9,488 bases of DNA from Alphaproteobacteria bacterium (GTDB taxonomy: Bacteria > Pseudomonadota > Alphaproteobacteria > Rhodobacterales > Rhodobacteraceae), in the NCBI GenBank assembly GCA_030428025.1, contig JAUIBJ010000084.1, forward strand, positions 1 to 9,488. Reading direction: 5' to 3'. The notes under the pieces were generated by a model that was not told the origin of the DNA, made no database searches, and saw only the letters and a list, made by a program, of their open reading frames with translations. This document shows positions 1 through 5,871 of this stretch, in pieces. The translations under genes and the position numbers were made by a program. How positions within the stretch are numbered: the first letter of the stretch is position 1; each line of letters opens with the position of its first letter.

Positions 1-961
1 GTTTGCGGAAGCGCTGGGACAGCTGCGACGAACTGGTAAAGCCGGTGGCCGCCGCGATCTGGGCCACGCTCATGTTGGTCTCGTTCAGAAGCGCATGCGC
101 GCGGGTGACCCGCAGGTCGAGATAGAACTGCGCTGGGGTGACCGAGATGTAGCGGCGGAAGAGCCGCTCCAGCTGGCGCCGCGACAGCCCGATATGGCGG
201 GCCACATCGTTCATTTCCACCGGGTCTTCGAGACGGGCGCGCATGAATTCCACCGCCGCGATCAGCCGCGGATTGCGGCTGCCGATGGCCGAGGCATAGG
301 CCGAGCGCTGTGGCACCGCGCGGTTTTCGGATCGGTTGTGCAGGCACATGTCGGCGGTGATGGTGGCCAGCTCGGCGCCGAAATCGGCCTCGATCTCTGC
401 CAGCATCATGTCGGTCGCGGCACTGCCGCCGCCGCAGGTAATGAGCCCGTTGTCGTTCTCGAAAAGGTTCTCGGTCGGGGTGAGATCAAGAAAGGTTTCC
501 ATGAAGGCCGGCTGGTTTTCCCAGTGCAGGGTAAACCGGCGCCCTGTCAGGAGCCCGGCGCGGGCCAGCGCGAAGGCGCCGGTGCAGATGCCGCCGATCT
601 GGGCGCCGAAGGTGCGTTGTTTGCTGATCCAGGCGCTGGCGCGGGCCGAGGTGCTTTCCAGCGGCTCGATCCCGCCGCAGACGAAGGCCGCCGCGCCGCG
701 CGGCACGTCCGAGAGCGGCATGTCCGGCGTGATCGTCACCCCGCAGGAGCAGGAGACCGGCGCGCCGTCCTCGGTCATCACATACCAGCGGTAAAGCTCG
801 CGTCCCGTCACCTGATTGGCTACGCGCAGGGGTTCCAGCGCCGAGGTGAAGGCCAGAAGGGTCAGTTTCGGCAGCAGCAGGAAATAGTAATCCCGCGGCG
901 GCCCCTCATAGGCGACCGACAGGCTGGCCGCACCGCGCGGGACGAAGGATCTCTCGCTCAT
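1..961 (-). CDS. GlxA-family (DJ-1/PfpI-like + AraC HTH) transcriptional regulator, C-terminus cut by window edge
   Basis: Reading the minus strand from the ATG at 961-959 gives 320 codons without a stop, running off the window at base 1. Residues about 24-200 form a class I glutamine-amidotransferase-like (DJ-1/PfpI) domain with a nucleophile-elbow-like GGICTGAF and Cys at residue 126. Residues about 230-320 are an AraC-type domain: helix-turn-helix 1 near 247-268 (MNDVARHIGLSRRQLERLF) and helix-turn-helix 2 near 295-316 (MSVAQIAAATGFTSSSQLSQ). This order defines GlxA-like regulators, which include GbdR, CdhR and ArgR-type activators of amine, carnitine or arginine catabolism; the effector cannot be told from this sequence. 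The amidotransferase-like part in such regulators generally senses a ligand rather than acting as an enzyme. Only the end of the second HTH region and a short tail should be missing. The start is the first ATG in frame; no strong Shine-Dalgarno is seen, only GGGG directly before the ATG. It is divergent from dtd. Confidence 0.93.
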   Translation of the reverse strand, partial: MSERSFVPRGAASLSVAYEGPPRDYYFLLLPKLTLLAFTSALEPLRVANQVTGRELYRWYVMTEDGAPVSCSCGVTITPDMPLSDVPRGAAAFVCGGIEPLESTSARASAWISKQRTFGAQIGGICTGAFALARAGLLTGRRFTLHWENQPAFMETFLDLTPTENLFENDNGLITCGGGSAATDMMLAEIEADFGAELATITADMCLHNRSENRAVPQRSAYASAIGSRNPRLIAAVEFMRARLEDPVEMNDVARHIGLSRRQLERLFRRYISVTPAQFYLDLRVTRAHALLNETNMSVAQIAAATGFTSSSQLSQRFRK

Positions 962-984
962 CCCCGTGCCATAGCATCCCCGTG
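959..984. repeat. Perfect 10-bp direct repeat over the start of the GlxA-family gene
   Basis: CATCCCCGTG occurs at 959-968 and again at 975-984, a 16-bp period. On the gene's strand both copies read CACGGGGATG, so the start codon and the bases before it are duplicated upstream. The upstream ATG (977-975) is out of frame with the gene and opens a 23-codon reading frame that overlaps its first codons. The repeat could be a regulator-binding site or the remnant of a small tandem duplication. Confidence 0.6.
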
Positions 985-997
985 GCGGGAAGTACAA
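968..997 (-). promoter_or_regulatory. Weak candidate promoter for the GlxA-family gene
   Basis: On the minus strand TTGTAC (997-992) is followed after 18 bases by TATGGC (973-968), which ends six bases before the ATG. Each box matches only three of six consensus positions. If real, the transcript would have almost no leader. TGCTAT (976-971) is an alternative -10 with a 15-base spacer. Confidence 0.2.
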
Positions 998-1015
998 AAT
1001 TCCTTGCGTCCCGCC
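984..1015. promoter_or_regulatory. Inverted repeat between the GlxA-family gene and dtd, possible operator
   Basis: GGCGGGA (984-990) and TCCCGCC (1009-1015) are perfect inverted 7-mers separated by 18 bases. The central part is unusually A/T-rich for this window (ACAAAATTCC at 994-1003). The repeat lies where promoters for the two divergent genes would be. Role as an operator is inferred from position and symmetry only. Confidence 0.25.
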
Positions 1016-1061
1016 CGGGGCTTGGTCATGTCTGGGCCCGAACGCTGCGAGGGAGAATGCG

Positions 1062-1499
1062 ATGCGCGCGCTGTTGCAGAGGGTGGCCCATGCCTCGGTC
1101 ACGGTCGAGAGCGAGGTGATCGGGCGGACGGGGCCGGGCCTGCTGATCCTCGTCTGTGCGATGCAGGGCGACGGAGAAGCGCAGGCCGACCAGCTGGCCG
1201 CCAAGATCGCCAAGCTGCGGATCTTTCCCGACGAGGCCGGCAAGATGAACCTGTCGGTGAAGGACATGGGCGGGGGCGCTCTTGTCGTGAGCCAGTTCAC
1301 GCTTGCCGCCGACACCTCGCGTGGCAACCGCCCCGGCTTTTCCACCGCCGCCGCCCCGGAGGAGGGCAAGCGGCTTTACGAATATTTCGCCGCCCGGCTG
1401 GCCGGGGAAGGGGTGCCGGTGGAGACCGGTCGCTTCGGGGCGGAAATGAAGGTCGAGCTTCTGAATGACGGGCCGGTCACCATATGGATGGAAACCTGA
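1062..1499 (+). CDS. dtd: D-aminoacyl-tRNA deacylase
   Basis: This 145-residue protein matches the length and layout of bacterial Dtd. Dtd hydrolyses D-amino acids (and glycine wrongly attached to tRNA-Ala) from tRNAs in the cytoplasm, protecting translation. Both signature motifs are present: SQFTLAAD at residues 77-84 and NDGPVT at 135-140, which carries the Gly-cisPro pair (Gly137-Pro138) that enforces chiral selection by probing the partner subunit's active site in the homodimer. The N-terminus MRALLQRVAHASV is typical of the family, fixing the start at 1062. GAGGGAGA at 1049-1056 is a good ribosome-binding site. The gene is divergent from the GlxA-family regulator and followed 47 bases later by the DUF2244 gene, which probably has its own promoter. 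Confidence 0.97.
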   Translation: MRALLQRVAHASVTVESEVIGRTGPGLLILVCAMQGDGEAQADQLAAKIAKLRIFPDEAGKMNLSVKDMGGGALVVSQFTLAADTSRGNRPGFSTAAAPEEGKRLYEYFAARLAGEGVPVETGRFGAEMKVELLNDGPVTIWMET

Positions 1500-1520
1500 C
1501 CGCGCGGTGCTGTTTTCTTT
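1499..1520 (+). terminator. Weak terminator-like element after dtd
   Basis: A perfect 10-bp palindrome ACCGCGCGGT (1499-1508) begins in the dtd stop codon and is followed by a T-rich run, TGTTTTCTTT (1511-1520). The palindrome can form only a short stem, so this is a weak candidate. A second pairing, CGCGG (1503-1507) with CCGCG (1521-1525), would place the T-rich run in its loop. Confidence 0.25.
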
Positions 1521-1534
1521 CCGCGAATAGCGAC

Positions 1535-1546
1535 TAGGATGGCCGC
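1535..1546 (+). promoter_or_regulatory. Candidate -10 element (TAGGAT) with possible leaderless start for the DUF2244 gene
   Basis: TAGGAT (1535-1540) ends six bases before the ATG at 1547. The stretch GCGACTAG.AT (from 1530) closely matches the start region of the HAD nucleotidase gene (from 6589). A convincing -35 box is not visible. The same bases contain AGGA (1535-1539), which could instead serve as a Shine-Dalgarno eight bases from the ATG, so the two readings compete. Confidence 0.35.
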
Positions 1547-2059
1547 ATGCCCTATGAATGGTCCGCCTCCCAAGCCCCTGCGGGCGCCGCGCGCGAGCTT
1601 CGCCTCTGGCCGCACCGGTCGCTGCCGCGCCGGGGCTTCGCGGCGTTCATCCTGGCCACCTTCACGCTGATCACCATCCCGCTTTATCCACTTCTGGGCA
1701 CCATCCTGCTTTGGGGCATCCTGCCTTTCCTGCTTCTTGCGGTGGCGGGGGTCTGGTGGGGGCTGGAGCGGTCCTACCGCGACGCCGATCTGCGCGAGGT
1801 TCTGACCATCGACCCCGAGCAGATCCGCCTGACCCGGACGGACCCGCGCGGGCAGGTGCGGGAATGGGAGTGCCAGAGCTACTGGGCCAGGGCGCAGATG
1901 CACGAAACCGGCGGGCCGGTGCCTCATTATGTGACCCTGTCGGGCAAGGGTCGCGAGGTGGAGATCGGGGCCTTCCTGTCGGAGGACGAGCGCAAGGCGC
2001 TCTTCGGTGAATTGCTGGACGCGCTGCGGCAGGCGGCGCAGCCCGGCCCGAAAGGATAG
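1547..2059 (+). CDS. DUF2244 domain-containing membrane protein
   Basis: The 170-residue protein fits the DUF2244 family, small inner-membrane proteins common in Alphaproteobacteria with no established function. After a short N-terminal region (residues 1-29, with LRLWPHRSLPRRG just before the membrane) there are two hydrophobic helices at about 31-50 and 53-73, joined by a tight Pro/Gly turn. A soluble domain of about 95 residues follows, with family-typical stretches EWECQSYWARAQ and VPHYVTLSGKGREVEIGAFLS. The WGLERSYRD segment links the second helix to this domain. The start at 1547 keeps the canonical N-terminus; translation depends either on AGGA at 1535 or on a leaderless transcript. 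The gene ends six bases from the convergent GatB/Yqey gene, leaving no room for a separate terminator. Confidence 0.88.
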   Translation: MPYEWSASQAPAGAARELRLWPHRSLPRRGFAAFILATFTLITIPLYPLLGTILLWGILPFLLLAVAGVWWGLERSYRDADLREVLTIDPEQIRLTRTDPRGQVREWECQSYWARAQMHETGGPVPHYVTLSGKGREVEIGAFLSEDERKALFGELLDALRQAAQPGPKG

Positions 2060-2065
2060 CGGCGA

Positions 2066-2524
2066 TTATCCCAGCTTCTGCTTGACCATCGGGCCGACCG
2101 CGCCGAAATCCATCTGCCCGGTATGGCGTTCCTTCAGCCAACCCATCACCTTGCCCATGTCCCGGATCGAACTGGCGTCGGTCTGCGCAATTGCCGTGTC
2201 GATGGCGGCGGCGACCTCGTCGTCTTCGAGCTGGCGCGGAAGGAATTCCGAAATGACCTCGATCTCGCGCTGTTCGCGCTCCGCCAGGTCCAGCCGTCCT
2301 CCTTCTTCATAGGCACGCACGCTTTCCTGGCGCTGTTTGGTCATCTTGCCGAGAATGGCCAGAATGTCGGCATCAGTGAGGTCGGTGTCGCCATCGGCGC
2401 CGCGCCGGGCAATGTCCTGATCCTTGATCGCCGCGTTTATCAGGCGCAGCGTCGCCAGCCGCGCTGCATCCTTGTCTCTCATCGCCTGTTTCAGCGCGGT
2501 GTTTACCTGCTCTCGCAATCCCAT
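2066..2524 (-). CDS. GatB/Yqey domain-containing protein
   Basis: The 152-residue cytoplasmic protein is a stand-alone Yqey-type protein. Its C-terminal helical domain is homologous to the tRNA-binding tail of GatB, the amidotransferase subunit that makes Gln-tRNA or Asn-tRNA. The free-standing role is not firmly known; tRNA-linked function is inferred from that homology. Typical features are the N-terminal helix GLREQVNTALKQAMRDKD, the LRLINAAIKDQDIARR stretch, the hinge EFLPRQLEDDE near residue 97, and the C-terminal MGKVMGWLKERHTGQMDFG with VKQKLG at the end. I chose the ATG at 2524-2522 because family members begin with (M)xLREQ; the frame is open further upstream to 2581, but that extension would overlap the promoter. 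It is divergent from carA, a pairing familiar in Alphaproteobacteria, and convergent with the DUF2244 gene. Confidence 0.95.
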   Translation of the reverse strand: MGLREQVNTALKQAMRDKDAARLATLRLINAAIKDQDIARRGADGDTDLTDADILAILGKMTKQRQESVRAYEEGGRLDLAEREQREIEVISEFLPRQLEDDEVAAAIDTAIAQTDASSIRDMGKVMGWLKERHTGQMDFGAVGPMVKQKLG

Positions 2525-2560
2525 CCCAATCCATTCCCCATGACCGGTGGCAAGACACCC

Positions 2561-2589
2561 AACGTACCGGAAAGCGTCCACGGTGGCAA
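2561..2589 (-). promoter_or_regulatory. Promoter for the GatB/Yqey gene
   Basis: On the minus strand TTGCCA (2589-2584) is followed by exactly 17 bases and TACGTT (2566-2561). The -35 matches five of six consensus positions and the -10 three of six. Transcription would start near 2554, giving a leader of about 30 bases that contains GGGGAATGG, a possible ribosome-binding site at an unusually long distance. Confidence 0.45.
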
Positions 2590-2648
2590 CCGCGCCCGGT
2601 GCGGTGGCAGGCCGCGTTGCGGGGCGACCAAAGGGAGGGCTCTTGTCC

Positions 2649-2685
2649 CTTGACCCCCGCCGGGGCGGACCCTAGGTTCGCGCCA
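2649..2685 (+). promoter_or_regulatory. Promoter for carA
   Basis: CTTGACC (2649-2655, -35 core TTGACC at 2650-2655) is followed by a 17-base spacer and TAGGTT (2673-2678). The leading C matches the alphaproteobacterial CTTGAC preference. The discriminator CGCGCC (2679-2684) precedes a likely start at A2685, giving a leader of about 25 bases with GGAGA (2696-2700) as ribosome-binding site. The -10 and discriminator are nearly the same as those of the HAD nucleotidase gene. A G/C-rich discriminator is often linked to stringent (ppGpp) control in proteobacteria; that link is inference here. Confidence 0.6.
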
Positions 2686-2709
2686 ATTTGCACCCGGAGA
2701 TTCGCCCCC

Positions 2710-3858
2710 ATGGCCCACGTGACCCGCTCGCGCCCGACCGCCTGCCTGGCCCTGGCCGACGGCTCGCTTTTCTACGGCAAGGGGTTCGGCGCCACGGGCG
2801 AGGTCACGGCCGAGCTCTGCTTCAACACAGCGATGACCGGCTATCAGGAGATCATGACCGACCCCAGCTATGCCGGGCAGGTGGTGACCTTCACCTTCCC
2901 ACATATCGGCAATGTGGGTGTGAACCCCGACGACGACGAAACCGCCGATCCGGTGGCCGAGGGCATGGTGGTCAAGTGGGACCCGACCGAACCCAGCAAC
3001 TGGCGCGCCGTCGAGAGGCTGTCGGACTGGCTTGCGCGGCGGGGCCGGGTAGCCATTGGCGGGATCGACACCCGCCGGCTGACCCGTGCGATCCGGCAGC
3101 AGGGCGCACCGCATGTGGCGCTGGCGCATGACCCCGACGGGAATTTCGACGCCGCCGCTCTGGTGAAGACGGCCCGCGGCTTTGCCGGGCTTGAAGGCAT
3201 GGACCTGGCCAAACGCGTCTCCTGCGCCCAGTCCTACCGCTGGGACGAAATGCGCTGGGCCTGGCCCGAGGGCTATTCCCGGCAGAAAGAAGCGCGCCAC
3301 AAGGTGGTGGCCGTCGATTACGGCGCCAAGCGCAACATCCTGCGCTGTCTGGCCAGCGTCGGCTGCGAGGTGACGGTGATGCCCGCCACCACCACTGCCG
3401 AGGACGTGCTGGCCCAGAACCCCGACGGGGTGTTCCTGTCGAACGGGCCGGGCGACCCGGCGGCGACGGGCGAATACGCCGTGCCGATGATCCGGGGTGT
3501 GATCGACAAGGGCCTGCCCTTGTTCGGCATTTGCCTCGGCCACCAGATGCTGGCTCTGGCTCTGGGCGGCAAGACGGTGAAGATGAACCACGGCCATCAT
3601 GGGGCCAACCACCCGGTGAAGGAGCTGGAGACCGGCAAGGTCGAGATTACCTCGATGAACCATGGCTTTGCGGTCGATGCGCAAAGCCTGCCCGAGGGGG
3701 TGCGGCAGACGCATGTCTCGCTCTTCGACGGCTCCAATTGCGGCATCCGCATGGAGGGCCGGCCGGTCTTTTCGGTGCAGCACCACCCTGAAGCCAGCCC
3801 GGGACCGCAGGACAGCTTCTATCTCTTCGAGCGTTTCGCCGCCTCGATGGAGCGCTGA
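2710..3858 (+). CDS. carA: Carbamoyl-phosphate synthase small subunit
   Basis: CarA is the glutaminase subunit that frees ammonia from glutamine and channels it to CarB, giving carbamoyl phosphate for pyrimidine and arginine synthesis. The 382-residue product has the usual length. The N-terminal domain carries FNTAMTGYQEIMTDPSYAGQ and the GNVGVN stretch. The C-terminal class I glutamine amidotransferase domain (about 195-378) has NGPGDP at 245-250, the nucleophile Cys275 in GICLGHQM, and the other triad members His359 and Glu361 in HHPEASPGP. All catalytic residues are intact. The start at 2710 is preferred over upstream codons in frame, because it gives the standard length, has GGAGA at 2696-2700, and lies downstream of the promoter. 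carB is not in this window, so the two subunits are encoded apart, as is common in Alphaproteobacteria. The gene is monocistronic judging from the separate regulatory region in front of the next gene. Confidence 0.98.
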   Translation: MAHVTRSRPTACLALADGSLFYGKGFGATGEVTAELCFNTAMTGYQEIMTDPSYAGQVVTFTFPHIGNVGVNPDDDETADPVAEGMVVKWDPTEPSNWRAVERLSDWLARRGRVAIGGIDTRRLTRAIRQQGAPHVALAHDPDGNFDAAALVKTARGFAGLEGMDLAKRVSCAQSYRWDEMRWAWPEGYSRQKEARHKVVAVDYGAKRNILRCLASVGCEVTVMPATTTAEDVLAQNPDGVFLSNGPGDPAATGEYAVPMIRGVIDKGLPLFGICLGHQMLALALGGKTVKMNHGHHGANHPVKELETGKVEITSMNHGFAVDAQSLPEGVRQTHVSLFDGSNCGIRMEGRPVFSVQHHPEASPGPQDSFYLFERFAASMER

Positions 3859-3877
3859 GGAGGTCAGGTAACCTCCT
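3858..3877 (+). terminator. Hairpin at the carA stop codon, possible terminator or attenuator
   Basis: AGGAGGT (3858-3864) and ACCTCCT (3871-3877) are perfect inverted 7-mers around a six-base loop, beginning at the last base of the carA stop codon. The following TGTTAACGGATTGTTTA is A/T-rich but has no solid T run, so intrinsic termination would be weak. The left arm is a perfect Shine-Dalgarno sequence, yet no start codon lies at a usable distance after it. Confidence 0.4.
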
Positions 3878-3878
3878 G

Positions 3879-3908
3879 TTAACGGATTGTTTACCCTTCA
3901 TTAACCAT
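3879..3908 (+). promoter_or_regulatory. CtrA-like box array upstream of the glycosyltransferase gene
   Basis: TTAA (3879-3882), TTTA (3890-3893) and TTAA (3901-3904) are each separated by exactly seven bases, so three half-sites lie on one helical face with an 11-bp period. The canonical CtrA site is TTAA-N7-TTAA, and the last half-site extends to a perfect TTAACCAT (3901-3908). The array holds two overlapping full sites, with one mismatch in the shared middle half. It is 44 bases before the glycosyltransferase start. I could not identify a convincing -10 box downstream. Confidence 0.5.
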
Positions 3909-3951
3909 GTCCACCCATGCTGGACGGTGGGGAAATGAAGAAGGGTAAGGC

Positions 3952-5871
3952 ATGGGGATTTCCGAGCTGCGGCAGCTGGGGCCGCCGGCCCCGTCGCCGG
4001 CCGGCGCGGAAGAGGCGCTCGACCGCGATCTCGTCCGGAGGGGCACCGTCAGCGCGTCGGACATGCGGCTGGCCCGCGCGGTCCAGCAAAGCTGCGACGC
4101 CAGCATCGACCGTATTCTCTTGGCCGAAGGGCTGGTTTCGCAGGACGACCTGCTCGACGCCCATGCAAGGCAGTTCAAGTCGCGCCAGCTCTGCGCCTCC
4201 GATCTGGCCGAGCTGGAGCCGATCGAGGTGGCCACCGCACCGCAGGATCTGTTGCGTCACGCGGTCCTTCCGGTCACCGACCGCGATGGCTCGCCGGCGC
4301 TGATCTGTGCCGATCCGCAGGGCCGCGCGGCGCTGCTGCCCGAGCTTCCGGAGGTGTTCGGCCGGGCCCGTGTGCTCTGGGCCCCCCGCATCGTGGTGCA
4401 GGACCGGATCGCGGCCTTGCACCGCGACCGCCTGACCGAGGCGATGGTCGCGCGGGTTCCGGACATCGAAAGCTGCCGCGGCTGGGGCCGTGCACGGCAT
4501 TGGCGGATCGGCGGGGTCGTTGCGGCCCTGCTGGCGCTGGCGGCGGTGACGTTCCTCTATCCGAATGCCCTCTTTGCTGCCCTGGCCGTCTGGGCCATCG
4601 CCACCCTGTTGGTCTCGGCCCTGTTCAAGACCGCGGCCTTTGCCACAAGGCTGGCCGGCGGCCCGGTGACCGAACGGCCCATGGCCGTGGCCGACGCCGC
4701 CCCCTTGCCGAAGGTTTCCATTCTCGTGCCGCTTTTCCGCGAAACCGAGATCCTGCACGCGCTGGTGGCCCGGCTCACCCGGCTCACCTATCCCAAATGC
4801 CTGCTCGACGTCATCCTTGTGCTGGAAGAGGAAGACGACCAGACCCGTCGCACCCTTGCCGGCATCGACCTGCCACCCTGGATCCGGGCGGTGGTGGTGC
4901 CCGACGGCGCCCCGCGCACCAAGCCGCGGGCGATGAACTATGCGCTCGATTTCTGTGAGGGCGACATCATCGGTATCTACGATGCCGAGGACGCGCCCGA
5001 GCCCGACCAGATCGCGCAGGTGGCGCGCAGCTTTCAGGCCGCCCCACCCGATGTGGTGTGCCTGCAGGGCTATCTTGACTATTACAATCCCCGGCAGAAC
5101 TGGCTGGCGCGCTGCTTTACCGTCGAATACGCCGCCTGGTTCCGGGTGATGCTGCCGGGTCTTGCGCGGATGGGTCTGGCCATACCGCTGGGCGGCACGA
5201 CGCTGTTCTTCCGCCGCGCGGCGCTGGAACGGCTGGGCGGCTGGGACTCGCACAACGTTACCGAGGATGCCGATCTGGGCTTCCGCCTCGCGCGCCACGG
5301 CTACCGGACCGAGATGGTGCCCACCGTGACCGACGAGGAGGCCAACTGCCTGCCCTGGGCCTGGATCAAGCAGCGTTCGCGCTGGCTCAAGGGCTACATG
5401 ACCACCTATCTGGTGCATATGCGCCGGCCCCGGCTGCTCTGGCGGCAGCTCGGAACCTGGAAGTTCCTGGGCTTTCAGGCGCATTTCGTGGCCGCGCTGT
5501 CGCAGGTGTTTCTGGCGCCGGTGCTGTGGTCGTTCTGGCTGGTGCTGCTGGGATTGCCGCACCCGTTCGACCCCTACGTACCGCGCGAGGCGATGCGTGT
5601 GCTGGGCTCGCTTTTCCTGACCATCGAGATCCTGAATCTCGCCATCCACCTCTACGCCGTCAGCGGCGCGCGACACCGGCACCTTCTGGCCTGGGCGCCG
5701 ACGATGCATTTCTATGCCCCGTTGGGCGCGGTGGCTGCCTACAAGGCGTTGTATGAACTGGTTCTGAAGCCCTTTTTCTGGGACAAGACGCGCCACGGGC
5801 TCTCGCTGGGTGCCGCCAGTGCGCCGGCGCCGGCGCGGAGGGGCTCAGACGGTGCTCTCGACCTCTCCTGA
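3952..5871 (+). CDS. CESA-like family 2 glycosyltransferase with N-terminal MshEN-like domain
   Basis: This 639-residue inner-membrane protein is a processive-type GT2 enzyme (cellulose-synthase-like, XagB-like group), probably polymerising a surface polysaccharide from a nucleotide sugar; the sugar is unknown. Residues about 20-160 form a type II secretion ATPase N-terminal (MshEN-like) module with two 24-residue repeats, 22-45 and 51-74, five residues apart. Two helices follow (about 186-203, 206-225). The catalytic domain starts at KVSILVPLFRE (254-264) and has the DxD-type motif DAED (344-347), the TEDAD motif with likely base Asp439 (437-441), and QRSRW (474-478), the QxxRW acceptor motif. 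Three more helices lie near 511-533, 550-570 and 580-602. The start at 3952 is forced by an in-frame stop at 3946; AAGAAGGG (3938-3945) and AAGG are the ribosome-binding candidates. No BcsB-like or PilZ partner is nearby. The 3' end overlaps the convergent GntR gene by 27 bases. Confidence 0.93.
   Translation: MGISELRQLGPPAPSPAGAEEALDRDLVRRGTVSASDMRLARAVQQSCDASIDRILLAEGLVSQDDLLDAHARQFKSRQLCASDLAELEPIEVATAPQDLLRHAVLPVTDRDGSPALICADPQGRAALLPELPEVFGRARVLWAPRIVVQDRIAALHRDRLTEAMVARVPDIESCRGWGRARHWRIGGVVAALLALAAVTFLYPNALFAALAVWAIATLLVSALFKTAAFATRLAGGPVTERPMAVADAAPLPKVSILVPLFRETEILHALVARLTRLTYPKCLLDVILVLEEEDDQTRRTLAGIDLPPWIRAVVVPDGAPRTKPRAMNYALDFCEGDIIGIYDAEDAPEPDQIAQVARSFQAAPPDVVCLQGYLDYYNPRQNWLARCFTVEYAAWFRVMLPGLARMGLAIPLGGTTLFFRRAALERLGGWDSHNVTEDADLGFRLARHGYRTEMVPTVTDEEANCLPWAWIKQRSRWLKGYMTTYLVHMRRPRLLWRQLGTWKFLGFQAHFVAALSQVFLAPVLWSFWLVLLGLPHPFDPYVPREAMRVLGSLFLTIEILNLAIHLYAVSGARHRHLLAWAPTMHFYAPLGAVAAYKALYELVLKPFFWDKTRHGLSLGAASAPAPARRGSDGALDLS
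5821..5836. terminator. 16-bp perfect G/C palindrome, possible 3' hairpin of the GntR transcript
   Basis: GCGCCGGCGCCGGCGC at 5821-5836 is its own reverse complement. It encodes alanine and proline residues near the glycosyltransferase C-terminus, and on the other strand begins nine bases beyond the GntR stop codon. As RNA it would fold into a six-pair G/C stem. No T run follows in either direction, so it is at best a pausing or 3'-stabilising hairpin. It may equally be a by-product of an Ala-Pro repeat in high-GC codons. Confidence 0.25.

Noticed and set aside
95..1468. Long plus-strand open frame (457 codons) across the GlxA-family and dtd genes
   Set aside because: It is antisense to the clear DJ-1/AraC regulator and out of frame with dtd, and its translation is Arg/Gly/Ala-rich with no family resemblance. 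High-GC DNA yields such shadows.
2503..3786. Minus-strand open frame of 427 codons opposite carA
   Set aside because: It is antisense to carA, whose catalytic motifs are intact, and it crosses the divergent promoter region.
3907..3948. Upstream ATG at 3907 in frame with the glycosyltransferase
   Set aside because: It meets a stop at 3946 after 13 codons, so it cannot extend the protein; a regulatory leader peptide is possible but there is no ribosome-binding site at usable distance.
3901..5796. Minus-strand open frame of 631 codons opposite the glycosyltransferase
   Set aside because: The translation is rich in His, Arg, Gln and Gly without domains. The plus strand holds all GT2 motifs and membrane helices.
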